64,000 nucleotides of DNA from Bradyrhizobium lablabi (GCF_900141755.1 NZ_LT670844.1:5924501-5988500), one strand, 5' to 3'; positions 1 to 8,591 are shown, counted from the first letter of the stretch. The notes: generated from the sequence alone by a model not told the origin. A program made the numbers and translations.

Positions 1-362
1 ACCGCCACAAGGATCGAGGTCATGGCGCTGGTGATATTCTCGAACTCGGAGCGGATGATCTGGTCCGCCGCATCGTAAGCCTCGATCGCGAGGTCGCGCG
101 CCTTGAAATTCGACGCCATGAAATGCTCGCGATAGGACAGCGGCTGCCAGCCCAGGAAATCCTCGGCGCATTCGGGCATGTCCGGAACCATCTCGAGCAG
201 CATGATGGCTTCATTGAAATGGTTCAGATAGTCGGTGGCAAGGCCGGTGCGGGGATTGATATTGGCAGCCTTCAATTGGGCGGCGCGCGCGTCATCGATG
301 CCGCCAACCTTACCAGGTGCCGGGTGATCGGGCGGCGCGGTTCTGGCGGCCGTGGATGTCAT
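1..362 (-). CDS. Conserved hypothetical protein, 3' part outside window
   Basis: A reading frame opens with ATG at 362 on the minus strand and stays open to the window edge (about 120 residues seen). The visible part begins with MTSTAARTAPPDHP and continues with an acidic, helix-rich region containing DYLNHFNEAIMLLEMVPDMP and later FLGWQPLSYREHF. I see no signal peptide or membrane segment. The style resembles small conserved proteins of Bradyrhizobium and Rhodopseudomonas of unknown function; I cannot name a family. It is divergent from the yedK-like gene at 425, with only 62 bases between them, so both promoters must sit in that gap. The C-terminus is missing because the window starts inside the gene. 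Confidence 0.7.
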   Translation of the reverse strand, partial: MTSTAARTAPPDHPAPGKVGGIDDARAAQLKAANINPRTGLATDYLNHFNEAIMLLEMVPDMPECAEDFLGWQPLSYREHFMASNFKARDLAIEAYDAADQIIRSEFENITSAMTSILVA

Positions 363-424
363 CTTCCGCACTCTTAACGGTCGGGGTTAAAAGGTGCTGA
401 ACGGATCCCTATCTGGACGACAGA

Positions 425-1192
425 ATGTGTGGACGCTTCGTAATCACTTCGCCGCCGGAGGCCGTGAGGCAATTTTTTGGCTATTTCGAGCAGCCCAATT
501 TCCCGCCAAGGCATAATATTGCGCCGACGCAACCGATACCTGTGATTATCGTCGAGAACGGTTCCAGGCATTTCCGCCTGATGCGCTGGGGCCTGATACC
601 CGCCTGGGTAGTAGACCCCCGTAAATTCACGTTGTTGATCAATGCGCGTAGCGAGACGGTTTTGGAAAAACCCGCCTTCAAGAACGCGATGAAACGGCGG
701 CGCTGCCTGATCCCGGCCGATGGCTATTATGAATGGCAGGCCTCCGGGGGGCGCAAGCAGCCTTATTTCATTCATCGCCGCGATGGAACTCCGATGGGGC
801 TGGCGGGGCTCGCCGAGACCTGGATCGGCCCCAACGGCGAGGAACTCGATACGGTCGCGATCGTCACCGCGCCCGCAAGCGCCGATCTCGCGGTGCTGCA
901 TGACCGCGTGCCGGTAACGATCTCGCCCGGCGATTTCGACCGCTGGCTCGATTGCCGCGCTGACGATGCGGAGAACGTGATGGCGCTGCTCGGCCCGCCC
1001 GGCGAAGGCGAATTCGTCTGGCATGAGGTGTCAAAGAGGGTCAACCGCGCCGAGAATGACGACGCGCAGCTCATCCTGCCGATCACTGACGAACAGCGCG
1101 CGGCGGAAGAACCGAAGCCCGCGAAGAAAGCCGCGGCGCGAAAACCGGCGCCGGAGGCGTCGGAGGATGACGGGCAGGGGTCGTTGTTCTGA
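425..1192 (+). CDS. yedK: SOS response-associated peptidase (YedK/HMCES family)
   Basis: The 255-residue product begins MCGRF, so removal of Met1 exposes Cys2, the residue that in this family forms a thiazolidine crosslink with abasic sites in single-stranded DNA. Other family landmarks are present in order: RHNIAPTQ (about 30-37), NARSET (about 76-81, the conserved Asn), GYYEW (about 100, the conserved Glu) and LHDRVPV (about 158, the conserved His). The last 35 residues are Lys/Ala/Glu-rich and probably disordered, a tail common in alphaproteobacterial members. The known role is shielding abasic sites and self-reversal of the DNA-protein crosslink. It is divergent from the gene ending at 362 and convergent with the racemase-like gene that ends at 1218. 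Function is assigned by family, with all catalytic residues visible. Confidence 0.93.
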   Translation: MCGRFVITSPPEAVRQFFGYFEQPNFPPRHNIAPTQPIPVIIVENGSRHFRLMRWGLIPAWVVDPRKFTLLINARSETVLEKPAFKNAMKRRRCLIPADGYYEWQASGGRKQPYFIHRRDGTPMGLAGLAETWIGPNGEELDTVAIVTAPASADLAVLHDRVPVTISPGDFDRWLDCRADDAENVMALLGPPGEGEFVWHEVSKRVNRAENDDAQLILPITDEQRAAEEPKPAKKAAARKPAPEASEDDGQGSLF

Positions 1193-1217
1193 AACAGGAC
1201 GCAAGCTTCTTTCGTCG

Positions 1218-1856
1218 TCAACCGGTGACGGCGAGCAAATCCTTCAGCTTCAGCACGGCGCTATCCGGCGTCGTGAGCACCGGCCGACCCGACGCCTCGG
1301 CGACCAGCGCCGCCGCCGGCGCCATGCTGTACTGGGCGAGCGCAATCAGGTCGCAATCCCGCAAATCGCGCGAGGCTTCCGCGACCAGGCGATCGTGTTC
1401 TGCGCGTTCACCGCGATCGAGCGCAGCCAGCGCGCCGGTCGCCAGTTTCGGCACGATTTCGACGGAAGCGGGAAATTCCCGTGGCATCGAAGCCAGTGTT
1501 GGCGGAAACGTCGAGAGCAAGCCGATCCTGTAACCCCGTGCGGCGGCCTGCTCGATCATCGCTGCATTGGGTTTGAGCACCGGCATCGGCGCGTGCTCGC
1601 GCGCGACGGCCTCGATGCAAGGGCCGAACGCCGAACAGGTGAAGAGGATTGCGTCGGCGCCGGTAGAAGCCACATAACGTCCGAGCGACAGGAAACGCTC
1701 GGTCATCGCGACCGTGAGGCGGCCATCGCGCGCCAGGTCGGCCGACAGGCTGTCATCGAGCAAATTCATCAAGGTTGCGTCCGGCCAAAGCCGGGCGAAT
1801 GAGGCCTCGATCGGCACAATCGAATGTTTCAGGGCGTGGATCAGAGCGATGCGCAT
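1218..1856 (-). CDS. Aspartate/glutamate racemase-like protein
   Basis: Starting at the ATG at 1856 the product begins MRIALIHALKHSI, the usual N-terminus of Asp/Glu/hydantoin racemase and arylmalonate-decarboxylase-like proteins; an upstream in-frame start at 1892 would only add 12 arginine-rich residues. The two active-site cysteine neighbourhoods expected of the fold can be compared: one is present in ILFTCSAFGP (about residue 76), while the second half has LIALAQYSMAP (about 170) with no cysteine at the matching place. So this is a one-cysteine member, like the decarboxylase or isomerase branches, and true racemase activity is doubtful. Length (212 residues) fits the family. It lies just upstream of the NUDIX gene on the same strand, separated by about 66 bases. 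Substrate unknown. Confidence 0.8.
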   Translation of the reverse strand: MRIALIHALKHSIVPIEASFARLWPDATLMNLLDDSLSADLARDGRLTVAMTERFLSLGRYVASTGADAILFTCSAFGPCIEAVAREHAPMPVLKPNAAMIEQAAARGYRIGLLSTFPPTLASMPREFPASVEIVPKLATGALAALDRGERAEHDRLVAEASRDLRDCDLIALAQYSMAPAAALVAEASGRPVLTTPDSAVLKLKDLLAVTG

Positions 1857-1922
1857 GTTGTTCAATCTGGCCGCAGCCCGGCGGGGTGTCAACGTGCATC
1901 GTTGGCCGCGGCGTCCTTGGTA

Positions 1923-2504
1923 TTACCGGAAAATATTCAGCGCCGCATATTGCAAGAGCATGATGGTCTTGGCGTCGACGATGCGGCCGTCGCCGATCAT
2001 CGTCATGGCCTGGTCGATCGACAGTTCCAAGACCTCGATGTCCTCGCCTTCGTCGGGCAGGCCGCCGCCGCTTCCGACCCGCATGTCCGGCTGATATTCC
2101 GCAACAAAGAAGTGCAGCTTTTCGGTGACCGCGCCCGGGCTCATGAAGGCTTCGAAAATTTTTCGGATGTCGCCGAGCCGGTAGCCGATTTCCTCTTCGG
2201 CTTCGGCGCGGATGCGTACCTCCGGCGCCGCGTTGTCCAACAGGCCGGCCGCGGCCTCGATCAGGAGATCGTCGTAGCCGTTGACATAGGCGGGAAGACG
2301 AAATTGCCGCACCAGCACCACGGTCCGCTGCGCCAGATTGTACGGCAGCACGGTTGCGGCGTTGCCGCGGTCATAGACCTCGCGCTGCATGGTCTGCCAC
2401 TCGCCATTGCTGCGCCGCCATTCAAAGGTGAAGTTCTTCAGCGTGTAGTGATTTTGGGAGAGCACGCGGACGTCTTTGATGCGAACGCGGTCGGAGACGG
2501 TCAT
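1923..2504 (-). CDS. NUDIX hydrolase, NudK / nucleoside-diphosphate-sugar type
   Basis: I choose the ATG at 2504 (MTVSDRVRIKDVRVL) over the in-frame start at 2561 because this is where similarity to NudK-type enzymes begins. The 193-residue protein carries a NUDIX-like motif around residues 90-115: it opens with AAAGLLDNAAPE and closes with AEAEEEIGY, giving the glutamate cluster that holds the divalent metal. The spacing inside the motif matches the NudK subgroup (GLLD..PE) more than the strict NUDIX consensus. Family members hydrolyse GDP-mannose or ADP-ribose to the sugar phosphate plus nucleotide. The gene may be cotranscribed with the racemase-like gene downstream. Confidence 0.87.
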   Translation of the reverse strand: MTVSDRVRIKDVRVLSQNHYTLKNFTFEWRRSNGEWQTMQREVYDRGNAATVLPYNLAQRTVVLVRQFRLPAYVNGYDDLLIEAAAGLLDNAAPEVRIRAEAEEEIGYRLGDIRKIFEAFMSPGAVTEKLHFFVAEYQPDMRVGSGGGLPDEGEDIEVLELSIDQAMTMIGDGRIVDAKTIMLLQYAALNIFR

Positions 2505-2625
2505 TGTGATTCCTTGCTTCGCAGGGCAACCCGCTTTCATAGCGGTCGCAGTCACTGGCACGGGCTACAGCATCCGGCGATAGGCGACAAGGTTTTGCCG
2601 CGCCCAATCGTGCCAGTCCGGCGCC

Positions 2626-3726
2626 TCAAGTGCACCATACATCCCATGCGAACGCGGTGTAGGGATCGCCGGCGATTTGATCGAGAATGAAGCGTGTCGA
2701 AGCGGTATCGAGCGCCAACGCCGTCGCCAAAGCCTCCAACTGTGCCTGGGCAGCGGTCTGAGCGGAATTTCGCGCAGGTGCGGCCGTCCCTGCAGGGGTT
2801 GCATCGACTAGTTGATCGTAGCTAAGCAAGGCGTCGTTGAGGGTTTTGATTTCAACGCCGGTACGCAACCCGAATTTCCGGACGGCTTTCATCTGATCGT
2901 CATTGAAATACATGCGCACCAGCGCCTGGCCGCAGCAGTCCAAGATAAAGGCGAAATCCATCCCGGACTTGATCGTGAGCGTGACTGGGTCCGCATAGGC
3001 GAGCTGTAAATTGGTCTTCACGCCTTCGTCGATGAATCGTTCCGCGATCGGCACGCTGATGCCACAGATTTTCTTGAGCTGCTGAACGCTGTCATCATTG
3101 GTGTCGGCATCGAGCTTGAGCGGAACTGCCGCGGTGCGGCGCATGAATTTGAGAACCGTGTCGGTCGGAAAGGCGCCGACGAAAAATGCCAGCGCACCCG
3201 AGGTCACCGTGACCCCGGAACCGGGCAGCACGCCGGCGAACGCCGAAACGGCGAACCCAAATGGCAGCGATACCAATAGCCGCAACGTGGCCCGGTTGAT
3301 ATCGGACGTGACGACGTCGTTTTGCCGGGCACGACTAATCAAGTCGAATGTGATCCAGACATAGGCGCCGGCCAGCGCCAAAATCGCGATTTTTGCGGTG
3401 CCCTCGCTCGCGACGGCCCAATCGTACGAGAGTACCCAGCTGACACTCAGATAGGTCAGGAAAAACACCGCCACACAGAACGAGATGACCGGAGCCCAGA
3501 ACAGATGCCGGCCGTAGCGAAGGTCATATTCTTTGGCAAACCCCGCGCCATCGCTGAAATCGGCCCTTGGACAAAACGTCTCCTTGTAGTGAACGATCGA
3601 TTGGTCGGACAGCCGCGAGACGATCTGTTGCTTTCTCGCCCGCCAACCGAAACACAGGTAATGGCCGACCGGAATCACCGGCAGTGATGCAGCGATCGCA
3701 GTGCCGATCAACGTCGTGTTGTACAT
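2626..3726 (-). CDS. Membrane protein with C-terminal helical (HhH-like) domain, unknown function
   Basis: I place the start at ATG 3726 (MYNTTLIGTAIAASL), preceded by GGTGAG; an in-frame start at 3882 would add 52 residues with little resemblance to a membrane-protein start. The 366-residue product shows about five hydrophobic segments: residues 4-27, 77-97, 110-127, 148-164 and 172-188. A cytosolic-looking C-terminal half follows. In it, the stretch beginning LKKICGISVPIAERFIDEGV and continuing through TNLQLAYADP has the spacing of a helix-hairpin-helix-like module, often used for protein or DNA contacts. I do not recognise the family. It stands alone between the NUDIX gene and the GNAT gene, all on the minus strand. 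The 262 bases upstream (3727-3988) hold no further gene that I can support. Confidence 0.7.
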   Translation of the reverse strand: MYNTTLIGTAIAASLPVIPVGHYLCFGWRARKQQIVSRLSDQSIVHYKETFCPRADFSDGAGFAKEYDLRYGRHLFWAPVISFCVAVFFLTYLSVSWVLSYDWAVASEGTAKIAILALAGAYVWITFDLISRARQNDVVTSDINRATLRLLVSLPFGFAVSAFAGVLPGSGVTVTSGALAFFVGAFPTDTVLKFMRRTAAVPLKLDADTNDDSVQQLKKICGISVPIAERFIDEGVKTNLQLAYADPVTLTIKSGMDFAFILDCCGQALVRMYFNDDQMKAVRKFGLRTGVEIKTLNDALLSYDQLVDATPAGTAAPARNSAQTAAQAQLEALATALALDTASTRFILDQIAGDPYTAFAWDVWCT

Positions 3727-3988
3727 ATTGCTCACCGGAAAAATCCTCTCGCAAATTCGTTTCAGGTAGATCCATTGCTTGATGAACTTGAATCGCTCCG
3801 GTAGCGCCGAAGCGGCCGCGGCGATTTGTGTTGGCAATGGATCGCTTGCGCAGAATGGCCGCCGGACGGTCCCGGCCGGCACCTACCCAGAAATATCTGA
3901 TAATTTAACAACTACAGGGAGAGTGCAAGAAGTTTTCGCCGCCTCGGGCGGGCGCGACCTCAGCGGCAACACCGCCAGCCGGGTTCGG

Positions 3989-4444
3989 CTACGGCGTCGG
4001 ATCCCGCCCGTCGAGCCATTTGGCGAACACCACGCGTTCCTGATCGTAGTAGCCGAGCTGTTCGTAGAAGGCGTGGACTTTGGCGTTGTCGCCCCGGACC
4101 ATGAGCTGAAGCTTTTTAATGCCGCGCGCATGGAGCCAGTTCTCCGCTGCGGTCATGATCGCTCGACCGTAGCCCTTGAAACGATGATCGGGATCGACGG
4201 TCACGTAATAGACCCAGCCGCGATGGCCGTCATGGCCGACCAGCACCGACGCCACCACGGTGCCGTCGTGGCGGCCCAGCAACACCGTCGCGTTCGCCTC
4301 CTTGCGGGCCAGTGCGATATCGGCGGCGGGATCGTTCCATGGGCGTGACGAGCCGCAACGCTGCCACAGCGCGATCACCTCGGTGATATCGCCGTCTTCG
4401 ATGGCCGTGACGGTAAGGCCCTGGGCAGGATTTTCCGAATTCAC
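3989..4444 (-). CDS. GNAT family N-acetyltransferase (YpeA-like)
   Basis: The 151-residue product has the single-domain GNAT layout. The acetyl-CoA pyrophosphate-binding motif A is seen as VTVDPDHRFKGYGRAIM (about residues 80-96), matching R/Q-x-x-G-x-G/A, and motif B follows as AFYEQLGYYDQERVVFAKWL near the C-terminus. The N-terminal half with LWQRCG and PWNDP is typical of the YpeA group of small acetyltransferases. The acceptor substrate is not predictable. The start codon overlaps the stop of the upstream oxidase gene by four bases (ATGA), so the two are probably translationally coupled. Confidence 0.88.
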   Translation of the reverse strand: MNSENPAQGLTVTAIEDGDITEVIALWQRCGSSRPWNDPAADIALARKEANATVLLGRHDGTVVASVLVGHDGHRGWVYYVTVDPDHRFKGYGRAIMTAAENWLHARGIKKLQLMVRGDNAKVHAFYEQLGYYDQERVVFAKWLDGRDPTP

Positions 4445-5868
4445 AGCACCTTGCCGGGGTTCATGATGCCAAGCGGGTCGAGCATCGCCTTGATCGACCT
4501 CATCAGTTCGATCGCGACCTTGTCCTTGACCTCGGGCAGTTCGTCGCGCTTGAGCACGCCGATGCCGTGCTCGGCGGAGATCGAGCCGCCCATTCGCAGC
4601 ACGATGGCGAACACCACCGCATTGACCTCGTGCCAGCGGCTCATGAAATCGGCCGTGTCGCCGCCAACGGGCTGGCTGACATTGTAATGGATATTGCCGT
4701 CGCCGAGATGGCCGAACGGCACTGGCCGCGCGCCGGGAATAAGTTTCACCACGGCCGCATTGGCCTGTTCGATGAAATCGGGCACCGCGACCACCGGCAC
4801 CGAAATGTCGTGCTTGATCGAGCCGCCCTCCGGCTTCTGCGCCGCCGACATTTCGTCGCGCAATTTCCAGAACGCCGAGCGCTGGCTCAAATTCGCCGCG
4901 ATCGCGGCGTCACCGACGATGTCGCCCTCCAGGCCCTGCGCCAGGATCGCTTCCAGCGTGGCGCGGGCGTCATCGCGCGGGGACGACAGCTCCATCAGAA
5001 CGTACCAGGGATGCTTGGCCGCGAGCGGATCGCGGACATCGATGCCGTGCCGCACGCTGAAATCCACCGCAATGTCGGACAGCAGCTCAAAGCTCGTCAG
5101 CGTGCCCGCGGCCTCGTTCTGCGCGATCGACAGCAGTTTTAGGGCTTGCGCTGGCGATTTGAGGCCGACGAAGGCGGTTTCGATCGCGCGCGGCTTTGGA
5201 AACAGTTTCAAGGTCGCGGCGGTGATGATGCCGAGCGTGCCCTCGGCGCCGATGAAGAGGTTGCGCAGATCGTAGCCGGTATTGTCCTTTTTCAATTTCG
5301 ACAGCGTGTTCAATATGCGCCCGTCGGCCAGCACCACTTCGAGCCCGAGCGCCATCTCGCGCGCCACCCCATAGGCCAGCGCCGTAGTGCCGCCGGCATT
5401 GGTGGAGAGATTGCCGCCGATGGTGCAGCTTCCCTCCGCGCCGAGCGACAGCGGAAACAACCGGTCGACTTCAGCGGCGCGCTGCTGGGCGATCTGCAGG
5501 ATCACGCCGGCCGCGCAGGTCATGGTGTTCGACGCGGTGTCGACGTCGCGAATTTTGTCCATCCGCCGCATCGAAATGACGACTTCGCCATGGTGCGGCG
5601 TCTGCCCGCCGACCAGGCCGGTATTGCCGCCCTGCGGCACCAGCGCGATTTTGTGTTCGCTCGCGAGCCTGCAGATGGCGGAGACTTCCGCGGTCGAACC
5701 CGGCCGCAGCACCAGCGGCGAGTGACCGTGAAACAGGTCGCGCTCTTCGGTGACGTAGGGCGCGATATCAGCCGCATCGGTGACCGCATATTTGTCGCCG
5801 ACGATCTTGCGAAACCGCGCAATCAGTTCGGACGAAAGCGGTGGCGTTGCAGGCTTTACGATATTCAT
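4441..5868 (-). CDS. FAD-binding oxidoreductase, GlcD / D-2-hydroxyacid dehydrogenase family
   Basis: About 475 residues, beginning MNIVKPATPPLSS at ATG 5868 (a GTG at 5877 in the same frame is an alternative). The N-terminal half is a PCMH-type FAD-binding domain: PLVLRPGSTAEVSAICRLA then PQGGNTGLVGGQTP (about residues 70-90), later LGAEGSCTIGGNLSTNAGG (about 140-160) and GAEGTLGIITAATL (about 205). The C-terminal FAD-oxidase domain ends with GHLGDGNIHYN and SAEHGIGVLK, the metal and substrate-binding histidine motifs of the D-lactate, glycolate and D-2-hydroxyglutarate dehydrogenase group. Family members oxidise a D-2-hydroxyacid to the 2-oxoacid and reduce FAD. The exact substrate cannot be read from sequence. 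Coupled downstream to the GNAT gene. Confidence 0.9.
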   Translation of the reverse strand: MNIVKPATPPLSSELIARFRKIVGDKYAVTDAADIAPYVTEERDLFHGHSPLVLRPGSTAEVSAICRLASEHKIALVPQGGNTGLVGGQTPHHGEVVISMRRMDKIRDVDTASNTMTCAAGVILQIAQQRAAEVDRLFPLSLGAEGSCTIGGNLSTNAGGTTALAYGVAREMALGLEVVLADGRILNTLSKLKKDNTGYDLRNLFIGAEGTLGIITAATLKLFPKPRAIETAFVGLKSPAQALKLLSIAQNEAAGTLTSFELLSDIAVDFSVRHGIDVRDPLAAKHPWYVLMELSSPRDDARATLEAILAQGLEGDIVGDAAIAANLSQRSAFWKLRDEMSAAQKPEGGSIKHDISVPVVAVPDFIEQANAAVVKLIPGARPVPFGHLGDGNIHYNVSQPVGGDTADFMSRWHEVNAVVFAIVLRMGGSISAEHGIGVLKRDELPEVKDKVAIELMRSIKAMLDPLGIMNPGKVL

Positions 5869-5905
5869 ATGGGTCACTTAAGTTTACGTCAGTCCCGCGT
5901 CTACT

Positions 5906-6898
5906 CTAGTCCCGGCCCGCCGCGGCGCGGCGCAGCCGGTCGTTGATGGCTTCGCCGAGCCCGTGATGCGGCACCGGCATCACCGCGATGGCGCGCGCGC
6001 CGATCGCGTCAAGCGCGCGAAGATAACCGAAAAGATTGGCGGCGGCCTCGCCAAGATCGGCTTGCGCGGACAGATTCATCACCGCGACCGCCGCGTCAAC
6101 TCCCGTGACCGCATTAGAGCCAAACGCCAGCAGCGCTTCGCCGGGCGCGACGCTGGCGGCATCGAGCCGCACCCGGGTTCGCGGCGCGTAATGCGAGGCC
6201 AGCATGCCCGGCGCCAGCGGCTGGCCGCTGCCGCTATCCGGATCCTGCGGCGGCTGCTTGAGCGGCCGGCCGAGCAGGCGCTCGATCTCGCCGCGGGGCA
6301 GCCCGCCGGGCCGCAGCAGCATCGGCGCATCGAAACATCCGACAATGGTGGATTCGACGCCGACGTCGACCGCGCCGCCGTCGACGATCAGGTCGATGCG
6401 CCCGGCAAGGTCGCTTTGCACATGGGCGGCCGTGGTCGGCGAGACATGGCCCGACAAATTCGCCGATGGCGCCACCACCGGACCGCCGAATGCATGCAAG
6501 ATCTCCCGCGCCAAAGGGTGCGCGGGAAGCCGGATCGCGATGGTGTCGAGGCCGGCAGTGGCGAGATCGGCCACCGCACAGTCCTTTGTCTTCGGCAGCA
6601 CCAGCGTCAGCGGGCCCGGCCAGAACGCCTCGGCAAGCGCCATAGCGGTCGCGTCGAAGCGGGCGATCTGCCGGGCGGCTGCGATATCCCTGACATGGGC
6701 GATCAGCGGATTGAACGAGGGCCGGCCCTTGGCCTCATAGAGCCGGGCGACCGCGGCCGCGTTGGTGGCGTCAGCCCCCAGGCCATAAACGGTCTCGGTC
6801 GGGAACGCGACCAGCCCGCCGGCCGCAAGATAGCGCGCTGCGGTTGCCACACTAGCCGCTCCAGCGGGGAGAATCTGCGTTTTCAGGCCTACATTCAC
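5906..6898 (-). CDS. L-threonylcarbamoyladenylate synthase (Sua5 type)
   Basis: The 330-residue protein has an N-terminal YrdC/TsaC domain. Its key motifs are GGLVAFPTETVYGLGADA (about residues 27-44), EAKGRPSFNPLIAHV (about 55-69) and APSANLSGHVSPTTA (about 150). A C-terminal Sua5 extension follows a linker rich in Gln, Pro and Gly; it includes PGMLASHYAPRTRVRL, the hallmark of the longer Sua5 form. The enzyme makes threonylcarbamoyl-AMP from threonine, bicarbonate and ATP, the first step of the t6A37 tRNA modification. It is transcribed away from the tRNA-Pro gene that begins 70 bases to its right. I leave the symbol blank because tsaC and sua5 are both used. Confidence 0.93.
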   Translation of the reverse strand: MNVGLKTQILPAGAASVATAARYLAAGGLVAFPTETVYGLGADATNAAAVARLYEAKGRPSFNPLIAHVRDIAAARQIARFDATAMALAEAFWPGPLTLVLPKTKDCAVADLATAGLDTIAIRLPAHPLAREILHAFGGPVVAPSANLSGHVSPTTAAHVQSDLAGRIDLIVDGGAVDVGVESTIVGCFDAPMLLRPGGLPRGEIERLLGRPLKQPPQDPDSGSGQPLAPGMLASHYAPRTRVRLDAASVAPGEALLAFGSNAVTGVDAAVAVMNLSAQADLGEAAANLFGYLRALDAIGARAIAVMPVPHHGLGEAINDRLRRAAAGRD

Positions 6899-6926
6899 AG
6901 GCGTTTAAATCCTTAGATTCGGCTTC

Positions 6927-6955
6927 TTGCGGTGTGCGAAACCCAAGGCTATAAG
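6927..6955 (+). promoter_or_regulatory. Sigma-70-type promoter for tRNA-Pro
   Basis: A TTGCGG element at 6927-6932 and a TATAAG element at 6950-6955 are separated by exactly 17 bases. The -10 element ends 12 bases before the tRNA 5' end at 6968, leaving a very short leader. Recognised by eye; spacing and position are convincing, the exact start point is not known. Confidence 0.6.
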
Positions 6956-6967
6956 CCGCGTTCTTGT

Positions 6968-7044
6968 CGGAGTGTGGCTCAGCCCGGTAGAGCACTGCGT
7001 TCGGGACGCAGGGGTCGCAGGTTCGAATCCTGCCACTCCGACCA
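6968..7044 (+). tRNA. tRNA-Pro (anticodon CGG)
   Basis: A full cloverleaf folds by hand. The acceptor stem CGGAGTG pairs with CACTCCG (7034-7040). The D stem is GCTC/GAGC. The anticodon stem CTGCG/CGCAG encloses the loop TTCGGGA, giving anticodon CGG at 7002-7004, which reads CCG proline codons. The T stem GCAGG/CCTGC encloses TTCGAAT. Discriminator A7041 and an encoded CCA end (7042-7044) are present. The 3' half lies antisense to the end of an integrase reading frame, so this tRNA is the likely integration target of the element on its right. Confidence 0.97.
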
Positions 7045-8259
7045 GAATTCCCTAGGTTTTTTCTTCTGATTTCGATCCTCGGTCAAGTTGACCACCGTTT
7101 CGACCACCGAAACGTACCGGCCTTTTTGGCCGATAGCGGTTGGCGCCCCCTGCAGGTAGTCGGGGTGGTGGTGGCCATAGGTGTCCTGTAGCACCTCCGG
7201 GGACATGCCCAGGAACCCGGCGGCTTCCCAGATCGGCACGCCGCGCTGCATCAGCTAGGTCGCGGCGGTGTGGCGCAAGGTGTGTGGGGTGACCTTACCC
7301 GGCAGACGGGCGAGCCCTACCGCCGTTTTGAAGCCCTTCTTCACTGATGCAACCGGCTTGCCGTTGAACTCAACAAAGCAGGTGGCGATCAGCTTGCGAT
7401 CCCTCCAGCAAGGCAGGTGAGCAAGCAGCCGCGGCGGTATGGGCGCTGGCGTCTGGCGTTTCTTGGTGACCCGCTTGCCGATCGGCTTGCGATAGAAGAT
7501 GCCGCGCTCAAGATCGACGTGAGATCGGCCGGGCTCGGCATGGGGCGACGCTGAGGCAATCGCGCCAGCCCGAGTGCCGGTATAGAGGCCGATCAGAATA
7601 AATCTGGCGATATGTCTCAGGGGCCGACGGTTTGTGCTTACCGGATCACCCTTTGACGTCCCCGAATGGATCGTCTGCCTCTCCCGATGGCGCCAACAGT
7701 GCCAGAGCAGCGCTGCTGCTTCCTTTCGCGTGAGCCACCTGTCGCGGGCCTCGCCCCTAGGCGGTAGCGATACGCGCACCACGCCCCGGTGAAAGCCTTC
7801 CTTTGCATGATGGTTGATTGCGGCTCGGAACGTCTCGAGGTCGCGGCGCGCACCGCCACGGTTGCCGCGAAGTTTGACGTAAGCCGTACAGGTCTGAGCA
7901 TTGACCGCCGACAATTTCTTGCCGCCCCAAAATTCGTTAAGGCGTTCAATCCTGGCCTCGATCTCGAACTGGTCGCCTGGCTCGCCGATATCGGTCAAAT
8001 AAATCGACAGCACGTCAGCGCAGTCGATGTCCTCGATATCCTGCCGGCGTCGTTCGGGTTGATACTTTCGAGCGATGTAGTCCGCTAAGGTTTGCTCTGC
8101 TTCTGCAGGCGGCTTTTTTTCAGACGGGCTCGCAACGCACCCTGTGGCGATATGGCGGTCTCCATCCTTGATGATCCAGACGGCCTGGTGAACGAGTTTT
8201 CCATCGTGGAATCTTGCTTTTCGTTTGTACAGCCGAGCTCCTTTGCTTGGACGCGGCAT
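6979..8259 (-). pseudogene. Tyrosine site-specific recombinase (phage integrase), interrupted by an amber codon
   Basis: Read from ATG 8259, the frame encodes an integrase with an N-terminal arm (MPRPSKGARLYKRKARFHDG), a core-binding domain and a catalytic domain. The catalytic Arg is in YTGTRAGAI (about residue 229) and the H-x-x-R motif is in HTLRHTAAT. A TAG at 7255-7257 then interrupts the frame; the same frame continues directly with LMQRGVPIWEAAGF and the tyrosine region DTYGHHHPDY. The usual family sequence has Trp right after HTAAT, so the change is most simply TGG to TAG. The interruption separates the nucleophilic Tyr from the rest, so the enzyme should be inactive without amber suppression. 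The last 22 codons run antisense through the tRNA-Pro gene, which marks that tRNA as the attachment site. Confidence 0.85.
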
Positions 8260-8453
8260 AGTTCCCTCATTCGTTTGATCTCTGCTAGTGTCACAAGATC
8301 TTTGTTGGCAATGCGCTCTATTTGTAGCCGGCCGCGCGCGGCTTCGCGCCGCAGCCCCGATGCGGTCATGGACCCATCGGGGAACGCTAACTTCGCTGCT
8401 ACGGAAAGACGGAGAGGTGCGTCAGGCTCTACGTTCCCGAGTTTCGAATCCAT
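8085..8453 (-). CDS. Small putative excisionase-like DNA-binding protein overlapping the integrase gene
   Basis: The 122-residue product has a compact N-terminal part with RLSVAAKLAFPDGSMTASGL and RREAARGRLQIERIANKD, followed by LVTLAEIKRMRELCRVQ. This looks like a winged or MerR/excisionase-type helix-turn-helix in which a short residue pattern is read as a target-recognition module. The C-terminal 58 codons overlap the 5' end of the integrase in another frame (175 bases). I recall the same small gene upstream of many Bradyrhizobium integrases, which supports a recombination-directionality or regulator role, but that is from memory. No clear ribosome-binding site precedes ATG 8453. Confidence 0.6.
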   Translation of the reverse strand: MDSKLGNVEPDAPLRLSVAAKLAFPDGSMTASGLRREAARGRLQIERIANKDLVTLAEIKRMRELCRVQAKELGCTNEKQDSTMENSFTRPSGSSRMETAISPQGALRARLKKSRLQKQSKP

Positions 8454-8591
8454 TTAGACCAGTCGTTCGCCGTTACCAGCGGCGAGTGTTTCACGTGACT
8501 CGTCTAAAAGACTGAGTGGGGGGAAGCGATCGGCACCTGATGGGGGAGTGGCCCTCGCCTTTTCTCTGTCGCACAATGAGGGGCTATGGAA

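Noticed and set aside
374..1024. A 216-codon minus-strand frame opposite yedK
   Set aside because: Antisense shadow; the plus strand carries a complete YedK with all catalytic motifs.
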